NCBI GenBank assembly: GCA_023701125.1
Contig: JAMPXO010000046.1
Location: forward strand, 1 to 36,027
DNA length: 36,027 bases
Source of the DNA: Vicinamibacteria bacterium
Lineage (GTDB): Bacteria > Acidobacteriota > Vicinamibacteria > Fen-336
Direction: 5' to 3'
This document shows positions 1-10,249 of the stretch, one piece after another. The position numbers and the translations under genes were made by a program. Each line of letters begins with the position of its first letter. Position 1 is the first letter of the stretch. The notes under the pieces were generated by a model, which made no database searches, was not told the DNA's origin, and saw nothing but the letters and a program-made list of their open reading frames with translations.

Positions 1-917
1 AACCGCTGAGTGACGCCCGAGGAGGCGAGCGCCTTCCGGAACGCGCCTTTGAACTCGGGGCCGAGGTCGGTGATCAGGTACTTGGGCTTGCCGAACGCCC
101 CGATGGCCTTCTGGAGCAGCGCCTCGGTTTCGGTCGAGTTCGGCTTGTGGTCGAAGGTCCCGAGAACGAGGGGGACGCGGGAGAAGGCGTCGAAGACGGC
201 GGCCAGGTGGAACGTCCTGCCGAGGAAGCCGCGGACTTCCGAGGTGTCGGCCATCCAGACGTGTCCGACGAAGCGGGCCTTGACGGGTCGCTGTGGCTTC
301 GACGGCGGGGGGGGAATCGGTGCGGGGTGGAGTTTCTCGCGGGCGATGCGTCCGACGGTTCGCGCCGAGATTCTCCAGCCCGCGCGGATGAGTGTCATGG
401 CGAGGAGGTCGTCAGCACCGAAGCCGAGGCGTTTCATGGCCTGGACGAGGCTGCGGACGGCGTCCTTCATGCGGACGATTGGCGGATTCGGTTTCACGGT
501 CGAGCCCACGGTGTTCGCGCCGGGCTGGACCTGTGCTTCCCAGTTGCCGATGGTGTTGGGGCAGACGAGGAAGGTCGCCGCGGTTTCGGCTCGGGTCCAG
601 CCGAGGAGGCGTTTGAGTTCGAGGATCCGAAAGCGGTGAGCGGGCGAGTAGTACGGCCGGCGGCCCTCCGGGATCTTGCCAAGCCGCGCGCGCAGGATGT
701 CGGTGATGTCCCAGGCAAGGCGGGCCTTGAGTTCGGCTTCTTCGACGCGGGCCTGGAGGTGTCGCACCGGGTCGGCCTGCGCCCGGGCGTCCCGGAGGTG
801 ATGCCCGGTGGCATGGCCCAGCAAGTCGTGGGCCCGGAGCAGGGCCTGGAGGGCGACGCGGCTCGCAGCCTGGCCGAGGTCGCGGATGCGGGATGGATCG
901 GGCGGAGTCATGTGCAT
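1..917 (-). CDS. DDE integrase-core transposase, C-terminus beyond the window edge
   Basis: About 305 codons are open from ATG 917 (alternative ATG 911) to the left edge, so the product is truncated only by the window. A helical N-terminal half includes an HTH around residues 95-130 (helix ending TIGNWE). An rve/integrase-core domain follows. The first catalytic Asp lies in WMADTS (Asp224) and the second in ITDLGPEF (Asp284). The 60-residue spacing fits the family, and the Glu expected about 35 residues later would be off the window. The rve family catalyses strand transfer of mobile DNA. The exact IS family is not clear; it resembles IS481/IS3-type integrase-core proteins. The IS end should lie between the start codon and about 1020, but no inverted repeat can be matched because the other end is missing. 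The truncated gene just downstream is consistent with an insertion scar. Confidence 0.82.
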   Translation of the reverse strand, partial: MHMTPPDPSRIRDLGQAASRVALQALLRAHDLLGHATGHHLRDARAQADPVRHLQARVEEAELKARLAWDITDILRARLGKIPEGRRPYYSPAHRFRILELKRLLGWTRAETAATFLVCPNTIGNWEAQVQPGANTVGSTVKPNPPIVRMKDAVRSLVQAMKRLGFGADDLLAMTLIRAGWRISARTVGRIAREKLHPAPIPPPPSKPQRPVKARFVGHVWMADTSEVRGFLGRTFHLAAVFDAFSRVPLVLGTFDHKPNSTETEALLQKAIGAFGKPKYLITDLGPEFKGAFRKALASSGVTQR

Positions 918-1023
918 CGGAAGCCCGGGAGGGTATCTCGCTCCGCGCGCGGAACCTTCAGGCAACTCGGCAAGGACCGACGATTCGTCGCCATCCAAGC
1001 GACGGAGACGATATGGCCATGGC

Positions 1024-1200
1024 GACAGGATCCGGGAGGAGTATCCGGGTCTGACGCTGGCTCAGGTCCACGCGGCGCTCGCCTACTACTACGACAACAC
1101 CGCCGAGATCGAGGACGAGTTCCAGGAGTCGCTGGACGCAGCTGCGAACTTCGAAGCCGAGAAGGCCGAGGTCCTGCGCGAACTCGCCTCCCGTCGCTGA
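1024..1200 (+). pseudogene. 5'-truncated DUF433 gene remnant
   Basis: The reading frame ending at TGA 1198-1200 encodes the C-terminal helical half of a DUF433 protein: RIREEYPGLTLAQVHAAL, then YYYDN and a Glu/Ala-rich tail. The usual DUF433 N-terminus (about 45 residues, with a G(T/S)R-type turn) is missing. Upstream in the same frame there is only non-homologous Arg/Ser-rich sequence back to an ATG at 808, which lies inside the transposase gene on the other strand. The missing half coincides with the expected transposon end, so I read this as a gene cut by the insertion. DUF433 proteins are small HTH-type antitoxin-like proteins. The intact relative at 1780 shares the same ALAYY helix. An in-frame chimera starting at 808 is possible but unlikely. 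Confidence 0.6.
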
Positions 1201-1304
1201 CCGAGCAGGTCCGGCGCCGGTCGTGTGCACCGGAGCCTTGCTAAGATTGGCAACCTGAACGGCGCGCCGCGTTCTCGGCGGGCTGCGCTGTGTGGCGAAC
1301 GACG

Positions 1305-1796
1305 ATGAGTATTTACGCGACTCTCTGGACGTTGATGTTCCCCCGCTTCGGGGACTCCCACTCGGGCCACGACTGGGTCGAGGTGATGGCGCAGGGTGTG
1401 CCGAGCCACATCGGGACGCCGAGTCCGGGGCACGGCTACGAGCGCGGCGATCCCTACGGCGACTTCCTGCCGCCGCCCCTGGAGTGCCCCCCGCCGCACG
1501 TGGAGGACAATCGGTTCCGGGCCGTCGTCTTCGTGCGGGCCGGGACCCCGAAGGAGATTCAGCGCTACGTGGAGACGTTGCTGGTGCTCACCGGCGAGGA
1601 ATACGAACGCATCACGTTCCACGAGCTCGAGCGGCGCCTGTGCGACGCCCTCCGGGGCGACAGACCGCGCGTGATGATGGAGTACTGGCGAGGCGACGGG
1701 ACCGTCTCCGTGCTGAGGGCCGATCACTCGATCGAGGAAGTGGACATGCGCTCGGGCGACAGCCCTCGAGGAGCGGGGGATGACCGAGAGGACTGA
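1305..1796 (+). CDS. conserved hypothetical protein, 163 aa (MSIYATLW type)
   Basis: ATG 1305 begins MSIYATLW, which I recall as the start of a conserved uncharacterised family from many environmental bacteria. An in-frame GTG at 1290 is a weaker alternative. Recognisable pieces are FPRFGD, WVEVMAQGVPSHIG, a Gly/Tyr-rich turn with GDPYGDFLPPP, VVFV and VLTGEEYERITFHEL. There are no membrane segments, no signal peptide and no catalytic motif that I can name. The C-terminal 5 residues are encoded in an overlap with the DUF433 gene at 1780, so the two are probably translated together. A possible -10 (TAAGAT, 1242-1247) lies upstream. Function is unknown. Its position between two DUF433 genes suggests a link to them, but no toxin-like fold is visible. 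Confidence 0.75.
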   Translation: MSIYATLWTLMFPRFGDSHSGHDWVEVMAQGVPSHIGTPSPGHGYERGDPYGDFLPPPLECPPPHVEDNRFRAVVFVRAGTPKEIQRYVETLLVLTGEEYERITFHELERRLCDALRGDRPRVMMEYWRGDGTVSVLRADHSIEEVDMRSGDSPRGAGDDRED

Positions 1797-2154
1797 TCGG
1801 CGGCGGCTCGCGCACCCCCTGATCGTCAAGGAGCCGGGCTACTGCTTCGGCAAGGCAGCGATCGGGCACAGCCGCGTGCGCGTCAACAACGTGGTCTGCA
1901 TGACGAAGCAAGGCCACAGCCTTGAAGAGATCCTCGAGAGCTACGACCACCTGAGCCGGGAGCAGGTCGAAGCCGCGCTCGCGTACTACCGCGACTTTCC
2001 GCGCGAGATCGACGCGGAACTGGCGCGCGACCAGTGTTCCGAACTTTTGTTCTACATCCGCAAGGCCGAGACGTTGCGCCTGCTCGCGGCCCGCGAAGCG
2101 GGCACGGCGAGCGCTCCTCCCGGGCCTCCGCCGGCGGGCAGCCCGGAATCCTGA
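1780..2154 (+). CDS. DUF433 domain protein (antitoxin-like), 124 aa
   Basis: The ATG at 1780 overlaps the upstream gene by 17 nt. Residues about 10-80 match DUF433: a first beta/turn part (HPLIVKEPGYCFG, then GHSRVRVNNVV) and the HTH-like part with HSLEEILESYDHLSREQVEAALAYY split over two helices. A C-terminal extension follows (REIDAELARDQ, then RKAETLRLLAAREAG) and a Pro/Ala-rich tail. In many genomes DUF433 is the antitoxin of a DUF5615 PIN-like toxin. No such toxin follows here: 2155-2334 has no credible ORF. The gene is therefore an orphan antitoxin, or belongs functionally with the uncharacterised gene it overlaps. It is probably cytosolic and may bind DNA. Confidence 0.72.
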   Translation: MTERTDRRRLAHPLIVKEPGYCFGKAAIGHSRVRVNNVVCMTKQGHSLEEILESYDHLSREQVEAALAYYRDFPREIDAELARDQCSELLFYIRKAETLRLLAAREAGTASAPPGPPPAGSPES

Positions 2155-2237
2155 AGCACGCCGCCGCGACCTCTCGCTCCCTCCCAGCGTGCTGGCACCG
2201 ATGCAGCGCAACTCGCCGCGCGCGTGCGCCCATTTCC

Positions 2238-2267
2238 TTGACGCTCAGCACGTTGACTCCCCATACT
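2238..2267 (+). promoter_or_regulatory. candidate sigma70-type promoter for the fic unit
   Basis: TTGACG (2238-2243) and CATACT (2262-2267) are separated by 18 bp. Transcription would start near 2274, about 60 nt before the short ORF at 2335. This is a consensus-type match read by eye only. No terminator was recognised between the DUF433 gene and this site. Confidence 0.3.
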
Positions 2268-2334
2268 GCCCGCCGGTCGCCACCGACGTGGGTCGACGAG
2301 CCACGGCGCCGTTCGTGAGCGACGAGAGCATCGA

Positions 2335-2499
2335 ATGAGTGAGACCAGGATCCAGGGCGACCGTATTGGGGACTCGTTCCAGTCAGGCGGCATTTTCAGT
2401 CCGCTCGAGGTGATCGCAGCAGGTGACCGGCCTCCCTTCGTTCGCCGGCCGCGACCGCGAGAACCCGCGTCGGTCGCGCCCCCGATGGGTCTGAAGTGA
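2335..2499 (+). CDS. small ORF coupled to fic, 54 aa
   Basis: ATG 2335 to TGA 2497-2499 gives a 54-residue reading frame starting [18 protein letters not shown]. It is hydrophilic, rich in Gly and Asp at first and in Arg and Pro at the end. The stop codon overlaps the GTG start of fic in a GTGA arrangement, the same overlap used by several accepted gene pairs in this window. This argues for translation and coupling. The Shine-Dalgarno sequence is weak (GAGAG region, 2324-2328). I do not recognise the protein. It could be a leader or a partner of Fic. Alternatively, it could be the N-terminus of a longer Fic protein now separated by a +1 frame change. Confidence 0.42.
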   Translation: MSETRIQGDRIGDSFQSGGIFSPLEVIAAGDRPPFVRRPRPREPASVAPPMGLK

Positions 2500-3542
2500 C
2501 TCCGTTCGAGCCCCGCTTCACCATCACGAATGCCATCACGGCGGCGCTGACGGCGATCGAACGGGCACGGGGATTTCTGGACGCCGCGAAGCTCTCGGGG
2601 GAGTGGATCGAGCGCATGAGCCAGCGCGCGCTGCTGCTGGAGGCGCACCACACGACCCACATCGAGGGCACACAGCTCACGCTCGACCAGGCCGAGCGCC
2701 TTTGGGCTGGCGAAGCGGTCCATGGCGCCGACCGCGACGACGCGCGCGAGCTGTTGAACTACCGTGGCGCCTTCAACCTCGTCGCCGAGTATCTTGGCAG
2801 TGGTGAGCCGATCACCGAAGGCCTGATTCGCGAGATCCACCGGCGGCTGGTGAGAGACGTGCGCGGTGGCGCGGCGCAGGCGGGCCGCTACCGGACCGTC
2901 CAGAACTACGTGGCCAACAGCCGCACGGGCGAGATCCTCTACACCCCACCTCCGCCGGCTGAGGTGCCGCCTCAGATGCGCGAGCTGGTGGAGTGGCTCC
3001 GCACCGAAACCGGGATTCACCCGGTGCTGGTGGCCGGCATCGCACAGTTCCAGCTCGTGCACATCCACCCGTTCGTGGACGGCAACGGCCGCACGTCGCG
3101 CCTGCTCTCCACGCTGTGCCTTTACCGCTCGGGCTACGACTTCAAGCGCCTGTTCACCCTGAGCGAGTTCTACGATCGCGACCGCGCGGCCTTCTACGCT
3201 GCGCTCCAGGGCGTCCGCGAGCGGGGCATGGACGTGACCGGATGGCTCGAGTACTTCGTCCGTGGTCTGGCCACCCAGATGGGCGAGGTCAAGGAACGGG
3301 GCGAGCGAGTGATCCGCCGCGACGTGATTGCCCGCGAGCATGGACTGAACGAGCGGCAGGCCCTCGCACTCGAGGCCATCCTGGAGCGCGGTCAGCTCGG
3401 GATCGAGGAGTTCGAGGCTCTCGTCCCTGGCGCCCACCGGCGCACTCTCCAGCGCGATCTCCGCGGCCTGGTCGAGAGGGGTGTGGCCGTCCCGAAGGGA
3501 GCCGCCCGTGCCGTCCGCTATTACCTGAAGGGCTCGCCGTAG
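2496..3542 (+). CDS. Fic family protein (probable AMP transferase), 348 aa
   Basis: The protein has the full Fido core motif HPFVDGNGR (residues about 191-199), which provides the catalytic His and the anion-binding loop used to transfer AMP (or another nucleotide moiety) to protein hydroxyls. Before the core, residues about 53-58 read TTHIEG. This matches the inhibitory (S/T)xxxE(G/N) helix that blocks the active site in class II Fic enzymes, so the protein is predicted to be self-inhibited. After the Fic domain, residues about 285-345 form a winged-HTH-like segment ([13 protein letters not shown], then [15 protein letters not shown]). This layout is typical of stand-alone bacterial Fic proteins. 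The GTG start overlaps the short ORF upstream. The target protein cannot be inferred. The following gene, dnaE2, is probably expressed separately because a repeat block lies between them. Confidence 0.9.
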   Translation: MTPFEPRFTITNAITAALTAIERARGFLDAAKLSGEWIERMSQRALLLEAHHTTHIEGTQLTLDQAERLWAGEAVHGADRDDARELLNYRGAFNLVAEYLGSGEPITEGLIREIHRRLVRDVRGGAAQAGRYRTVQNYVANSRTGEILYTPPPPAEVPPQMRELVEWLRTETGIHPVLVAGIAQFQLVHIHPFVDGNGRTSRLLSTLCLYRSGYDFKRLFTLSEFYDRDRAAFYAALQGVRERGMDVTGWLEYFVRGLATQMGEVKERGERVIRRDVIAREHGLNERQALALEAILERGQLGIEEFEALVPGAHRRTLQRDLRGLVERGVAVPKGAARAVRYYLKGSP

Positions 3543-3546
3543 AGTA

Positions 3547-3587
3547 TCGCGACAGAATCGCGACACGAATCGCGACAACATCGCGAC
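3547..3587. repeat. four phased TCGCGAC repeats upstream of dnaE2
   Basis: TCGCGAC occurs at 3547-3553, 3558-3564, 3570-3576 and 3581-3587, with starts 11, 12 and 11 bp apart. All copies therefore lie on about one face of the helix. The last copy ends 66 nt before the preferred dnaE2 start. The core TCGCGA is itself a palindrome. The layout suggests binding sites for a cooperative regulator. A canonical LexA box (GAAC-N4-GTTC type) was not found here. The block begins immediately after the fic stop codon. Confidence 0.5.
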
Positions 3588-3653
3588 GCGGCGTGCGACA
3601 TCCCTCAGAACTCGACAAGGCGAACAAAAAGCGAAAACATGGGGTGGGTCCCC

Positions 3654-6776
<3,123 letters not shown>

Positions 6777-6783
6777 CCGCCCC

Positions 6784-6812
6784 GCCCCGCGTCGTACGTC
6801 GACGCGCGGGGC
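6784..6812. terminator. GC-rich hairpin between convergent genes
   Basis: GCCCCGCGTCG (6784-6794) pairs with CGACGCGCGGGGC (6800-6812), with a 2-nt bulge and a 5-nt loop. It lies between the dnaE2 stop and the stop of the convergent lipoprotein gene, so it could serve both directions. There is no clear T-run. Confidence 0.5.
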
Positions 6813-6826
6813 AGAGCGTCCGGCGA

Positions 6827-7339
6827 CTACTCCTGGTCTTCCTCTTCGTCGGAAACGGCCTCGAACCGGACGTTGCCCTGGTCGTCCTTCACCGTCACCT
6901 TGATCTTCACGTCCGCGTCCGGAGTCTTGGCGGTGCAGTCGAAGGTCTCGTTGGGCGTCGAGGGCCGGAACTTCGGGCCGCAGCTCACGGTCGCGTCGTC
7001 GCCCGTGCTCTCCTTGATGTTGCCGGCGATCAGCTTCTCGAGCTCGCCGACCTTGAGGATCGCCTGCTTCAGCTCCGCCGAGACGGTGCCGTCGCCGTCC
7101 TTCTGGGTGACGGTGACCGGGACCTTGCCGTGGTCGATCTCGGCCGTGCACTCGAAGCTGTCGCCAGCCTTGGTCTCGCGCTGCTCGGGACAGGTCACGG
7201 ACTTGACCGAAGCCCCCACCTGCTTGGTGATCAGCTCGCTGATCAGGGCCTTCACCTTGTCCATGTCCAGCCCACCGGAGCAGGCGACGAGCGTCACCAT
7301 GCACGCCACACCACCGATGGTCCTGATCGTCCTCTTCAT
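6827..7339 (-). CDS. DUF4333-like lipoprotein with two repeats, 170 aa
   Basis: The start is the ATG at 7339 (MKRTIRTIGG). An AAGGGGG Shine-Dalgarno lies upstream, and a lipoprotein signal follows with lipobox LVAC just before SGG. The mature protein is predicted to be lipid-anchored. Two similar modules of about 55 residues follow. Each has a Cys pair spaced as in DUF4333: SVTCP with FECTAEI, then VSCGP with FDCTAKT. Each module ends in a VTVxxxDG(N)-type beta strand. DUF4333 domains are small extracellular beta domains best known from Actinobacteria, and their function is unknown. The C-terminus is acidic (EEEDQE). The gene is transcribed toward dnaE2. Confidence 0.75.
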   Translation of the reverse strand: MKRTIRTIGGVACMVTLVACSGGLDMDKVKALISELITKQVGASVKSVTCPEQRETKAGDSFECTAEIDHGKVPVTVTQKDGDGTVSAELKQAILKVGELEKLIAGNIKESTGDDATVSCGPKFRPSTPNETFDCTAKTPDADVKIKVTVKDDQGNVRFEAVSDEEEDQE

Positions 7340-7362
7340 CGTCACGGCCCCCTTGGGAAAGC

Positions 7363-7381
7363 CCGGACTATACAGGTCCGG
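7363..7381 (-). promoter_or_regulatory. inverted repeat around the lipoprotein -10 box
   Basis: CCGGAC (7363-7368) and GTCCGG (7376-7381) form a perfect inverted repeat with a 7-nt centre. On the minus strand the centre overlaps TATAGT, a good -10 hexamer (7372 to 7367), 27 nt before the lipoprotein ATG. A repressor site over the promoter is possible. No convincing -35 was seen. Confidence 0.3.
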
Positions 7382-7451
7382 CGCGGTTCGCGTCGGAAAT
7401 GCCGCGGCCAACTGCGATATCGTCCCGGAGTTCTCGAGAGCGGAGGCGCGA

Positions 7452-8429
7452 ATGTCCTTCCTGAAGGACCTGTTCTCCCGCGGCCCGAAGCTGCCGGAGC
7501 CCGTCTACGACCCGTTCGATGGTGACGAGGCGGCCCGAGTGGCCGCGGCCGCCCTGGGCCGCGGGGACTGGCAGGAGGCCGCGCGCCTGCTGGCCGCATC
7601 GAGCGGCGATCAGCGCGCATTCCTGGCGGGCACGTTCGCCGAGGCCGGCAGCACGCCGGCGATCGACGCCTGGCAAGCCGCGCAGTCGGACCGGCCCGAG
7701 CCCTGGTTGATCCGCGGGCTGGCCCGCATCGGCGAGGCCTGGGAGGCGCGCGGGTCCGGGCTCGCGGCCGACGTCGAGGAGGAGGCGTGGCCGATCTTCC
7801 GGGCGGGCCTGGAGGCGGCCGAGGCGGACTTCCGGGAGGCGATCCGGCTGGCGCCCCGGGACGCGACGCCCTGGGGCTACCTGCTGATCACGGCTCGCGG
7901 CCTCGGCGCCGAGGTCCCCGAGATCCGTCAACGCTTCGACCAGGCACGGCGCCGCGATCCGCGCGGCTGGCTCGCGCCGTTCATGGCGCTCGACGCGCTG
8001 ACGGAGAAGTGGTGCGGCAGCCACGAGACGCTGTTCGCGTTCGCGCGCGAGGTCTCCGCCAGCGAGCCCGCCGGCAGCCCGCTCCACGCGCTGGTGCCTG
8101 CCGCCCACGTCGAGCGCTGGCTCCACTTCTCGCTGGAAGAGCCGCCGGATCACGACGCCCAGCAGCGCTACTTCGCCCGCCGCGAGGTGAACCAGGAGAT
8201 CCGCCTGGCGTGGGAGCGAGGCACCCAGTCGCCCGCCTTTCGTCCGGGTCGCTTCGCCGCGACGCAGCGGAACCTGTTCGCGTTCGCCTTCTGCCTCGGC
8301 GAAGACGTGGGCCGGGCCCAGGAGCTCTTCCGCCAGATCGGTCCCCACGCGACCCCCACGCCATGGCGTTACCTCGGCGATCCGATCGACGCCTTCAAGC
8401 GCGCCCGCGAGGACGCGTTCACGCTCTAG
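7452..8429 (+). CDS. TPR-like helical repeat protein, 325 aa
   Basis: ATG 7452 has GCGGAGG 5-11 nt upstream. The protein has no signal peptide and is composed of Ala/Leu/Arg-rich helices. Helix pairs such as AARVAAAALGRGDWQEAARLL and AEADFREAIRLAPRDATPWG have the spacing of TPR/Sel1-type repeats. The layout resembles DUF4034-type proteins, but I cannot confirm that family by eye. A conserved-looking C-terminus reads PTPWRYLGDP. It is probably a cytosolic scaffold or an uncharacterised enzyme accessory. It is followed after 2 nt by the membrane protein gene, so the two are likely cotranscribed. Confidence 0.72.
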   Translation: MSFLKDLFSRGPKLPEPVYDPFDGDEAARVAAAALGRGDWQEAARLLAASSGDQRAFLAGTFAEAGSTPAIDAWQAAQSDRPEPWLIRGLARIGEAWEARGSGLAADVEEEAWPIFRAGLEAAEADFREAIRLAPRDATPWGYLLITARGLGAEVPEIRQRFDQARRRDPRGWLAPFMALDALTEKWCGSHETLFAFAREVSASEPAGSPLHALVPAAHVERWLHFSLEEPPDHDAQQRYFARREVNQEIRLAWERGTQSPAFRPGRFAATQRNLFAFAFCLGEDVGRAQELFRQIGPHATPTPWRYLGDPIDAFKRAREDAFTL

Positions 8430-8431
8430 CG

Positions 8432-8929
8432 ATGGAACACGAACTCACGCGTTTCCCACCGCTCCTCCAGGTCCTCGGGCTGGTCCTGCTCGGGACCTAC
8501 GTGTCGTTGTCGATCGTCGGCCGCCTCTCGGACCGCTTCGAGTGGATGTGGGACTCGCCCCGCGACGTCCACAAGCCCCTCCACGTCCTCGAGTACACGA
8601 TCGTCCCCGCGTTGATGTTCTGCGTCGCGGCCGCCGCCGTCGTCTACAACTGGAACCCCGGGGCGCCGTGGAGCGGCGGCTGGACAGTCGGACAGCTCGT
8701 GCTCGGGCCCGTCGCGGCGCTCGTCGGCCTGTTGCTCGTCGCGCTCGCCACGACGGTCAACCGGCGGCGGGGGGCGAGCGCGTCCGACCCCTCGCAGCCG
8801 CTGGCGTGGGTGCCGTTCGTGGCCCTGCTGCTCGGCATGGGCCTGATGGCGTCGGGCATCTTCAGCCTCGGCCGCACGCTGAAGCGCAACCCCGCCCCCG
8901 CGGGCGTCGAGTCGAGCGCGCCGCGCTGA
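8432..8929 (+). CDS. four-helix integral membrane protein, 165 aa
   Basis: The gene starts 2 nt after the preceding stop. Four hydrophobic segments are visible: about residues 11-29 (LLQVLGLVLLGTYVSLSIV), 54-72 (VPALMFCVAAAAVVYN), 83-105 (LVLGPVAALVGLLLVALATTV) and 125-145 (VPFVALLLGMGLMASGIFSL). The loop between helices 1 and 2 carries a Trp/Asp/His-containing stretch (FEWMWDSPRDVHKPLH). No transporter or enzyme motif is recognised. The function is unknown, and it is probably an inner-membrane partner of the TPR-like protein encoded just upstream. Confidence 0.7.
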   Translation: MEHELTRFPPLLQVLGLVLLGTYVSLSIVGRLSDRFEWMWDSPRDVHKPLHVLEYTIVPALMFCVAAAAVVYNWNPGAPWSGGWTVGQLVLGPVAALVGLLLVALATTVNRRRGASASDPSQPLAWVPFVALLLGMGLMASGIFSLGRTLKRNPAPAGVESSAPR

Positions 8930-8962
8930 ACACGTCGGTATACCCTAGCGTCGGAGAACCTG

Positions 8963-10249
8963 ATGCCCGAAACACCCGCCCTGACCCGCAACCTGCTCGA
9001 CTACATCGACGCCTCGCCGACGCCCTTCCACGCCGTGGCCGAGGCCCGGCGCCGGCTCTCCGCGCACTCGTTCACGCCGCTCGACGAGCGCGACGCCTGG
9101 GTGCTGGAGGCCGGCGCGCGCCACACGGTCGTGCGCCACGACTCGAGTCTGGTCGCCTTCGCGCTCGGCTCGCAGCCACCGGCCGAGGCGGGCTTCCTGC
9201 TGATCGGCGCCCACACCGACAGCCCCAACCTGCGGCTCAAGCCGCGCGCCGAGCTGAATCGCCACGGCTGCCGCCAGTTCGCGGTCGAGGTCTACGGCGG
9301 CGCGCTGCTGCACACCTGGCTCGACCGCGACCTGTCGCTGGCCGGGAGGGCGTTCGTCGCCGGCGCGGAGGAGCCGCGCCTGCTGCGGGTGGGGCGGCCG
9401 CTGTGTCGCGTGCCGAGCCTCGCGATCCACCTCGACCGCGAGGTCAACGATCGGGGCCTCGTGTTGCACCGGCAGAACCACCTGCCGCCGCTGGTCGGGC
9501 TGGGCGAAGGCGAAGGCTGGCTGCAGGGGCTGCTGGCGGCCGAACTCGGGGTCGCCCCCGACGCGATCCTCGGCTGGGACCTGATGCTGCACGACACCGT
9601 CGCGCCGTGTGTCTCGGGGCTGGACGGGGAGTTCATCCACGCGCCGCGCCTCGACAACCTCGCGAGCTGCCACGCCGCGCTCGAGGCGCTGGTCGCCGCG
9701 GCACCGGCGCGGCCGGCGCCGACGCTGGTGGTCGCGCTCTACGATCACGAGGAGGTCGGCAGCCAGAGCGCGGAAGGCGCGGGCTCGGCCTTCCTGTGGG
9801 GGCTGCTGGAGCGGCTGGTGCGCGCTACCGGCGGCTCGGCCGAGGACGTGCACCGGGCGCTCGCGCACTCGCTGTTCGTCTCCGCGGACATGGCCCACGG
9901 CGTGCACCCGAACTACGCCGACCTGCACGAGCCGCAGCACGCGCCGAAGCTCGGCGGCGGACCCGTGATCAAGATCAACACCAACCAGCGCTACGCGACC
10001 AACGCGGCCACGGCCCTGCGCTTCGAGCGGGCGGCCCGCGCGGCGCAGGTGCCGGTGCAGCGCTTCGTGATGCGCAGCGACCTGCCCTGCGGCTCGACCA
10101 TCGGCCCGATCACGGCGGCGCGGCTGGGCGTGGCGACGGTCGACGTGGGCAACCCGATGCTCTCGATGCACTCGATCCGCGAGTTGGCCTCGAGCCAGGA
10201 CCAGGCGGCCATGGTGGCCACGCTGACGGCGCTGTTCGCAGGTCGTTGA
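8963..10249 (+). CDS. M18 family aminopeptidase (PepB/ApeB type), 428 aa
   Basis: M18 metallopeptidases are cytosolic two-zinc enzymes that remove N-terminal residues, often acidic ones, and usually form large oligomers. The expected metal and catalytic motifs are present in order: GAHTDSPNLRLK (His ligand, about residue 78), a central Asp region (LDNLASCHAALEAL), DHEEVGSQS (catalytic Glu and ligand, about 259), and SMHSIRELAS (C-terminal His, about 402). The length matches the family (about 430). A GTATACC-type -10 lies near 8940-8947, and a CGGAGAA Shine-Dalgarno precedes the ATG. The following glycosyltransferase frame begins inside its stop codon (TTGA overlap). Confidence 0.92.
   Translation: MPETPALTRNLLDYIDASPTPFHAVAEARRRLSAHSFTPLDERDAWVLEAGARHTVVRHDSSLVAFALGSQPPAEAGFLLIGAHTDSPNLRLKPRAELNRHGCRQFAVEVYGGALLHTWLDRDLSLAGRAFVAGAEEPRLLRVGRPLCRVPSLAIHLDREVNDRGLVLHRQNHLPPLVGLGEGEGWLQGLLAAELGVAPDAILGWDLMLHDTVAPCVSGLDGEFIHAPRLDNLASCHAALEALVAAAPARPAPTLVVALYDHEEVGSQSAEGAGSAFLWGLLERLVRATGGSAEDVHRALAHSLFVSADMAHGVHPNYADLHEPQHAPKLGGGPVIKINTNQRYATNAATALRFERAARAAQVPVQRFVMRSDLPCGSTIGPITAARLGVATVDVGNPMLSMHSIRELASSQDQAAMVATLTALFAGR

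Noticed and set aside
10-639. Plus-strand ORF at the left edge
   Set aside because: The opposite strand encodes a recognisable transposase with HTH and two catalytic Asp residues.
808-1023. Upstream part of the frame leading into the DUF433 remnant
   Set aside because: No similarity to a DUF433 N-terminus and it lies over the transposase gene start, so it was not called as one gene.
2155-2334. DUF5615 PIN-like toxin after the DUF433 gene
   Set aside because: No ORF with the expected N-terminal Asp-rich motif; the stretch appears non-coding apart from a possible promoter.
3547-3587. CRISPR array
   Set aside because: Repeats of 7 bp at 11-12 bp spacing are far too short; no spacers or cas genes.
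3601-3638. LexA box upstream of dnaE2
   Set aside because: CGAAC is present but no matching inverted half at the right spacing.
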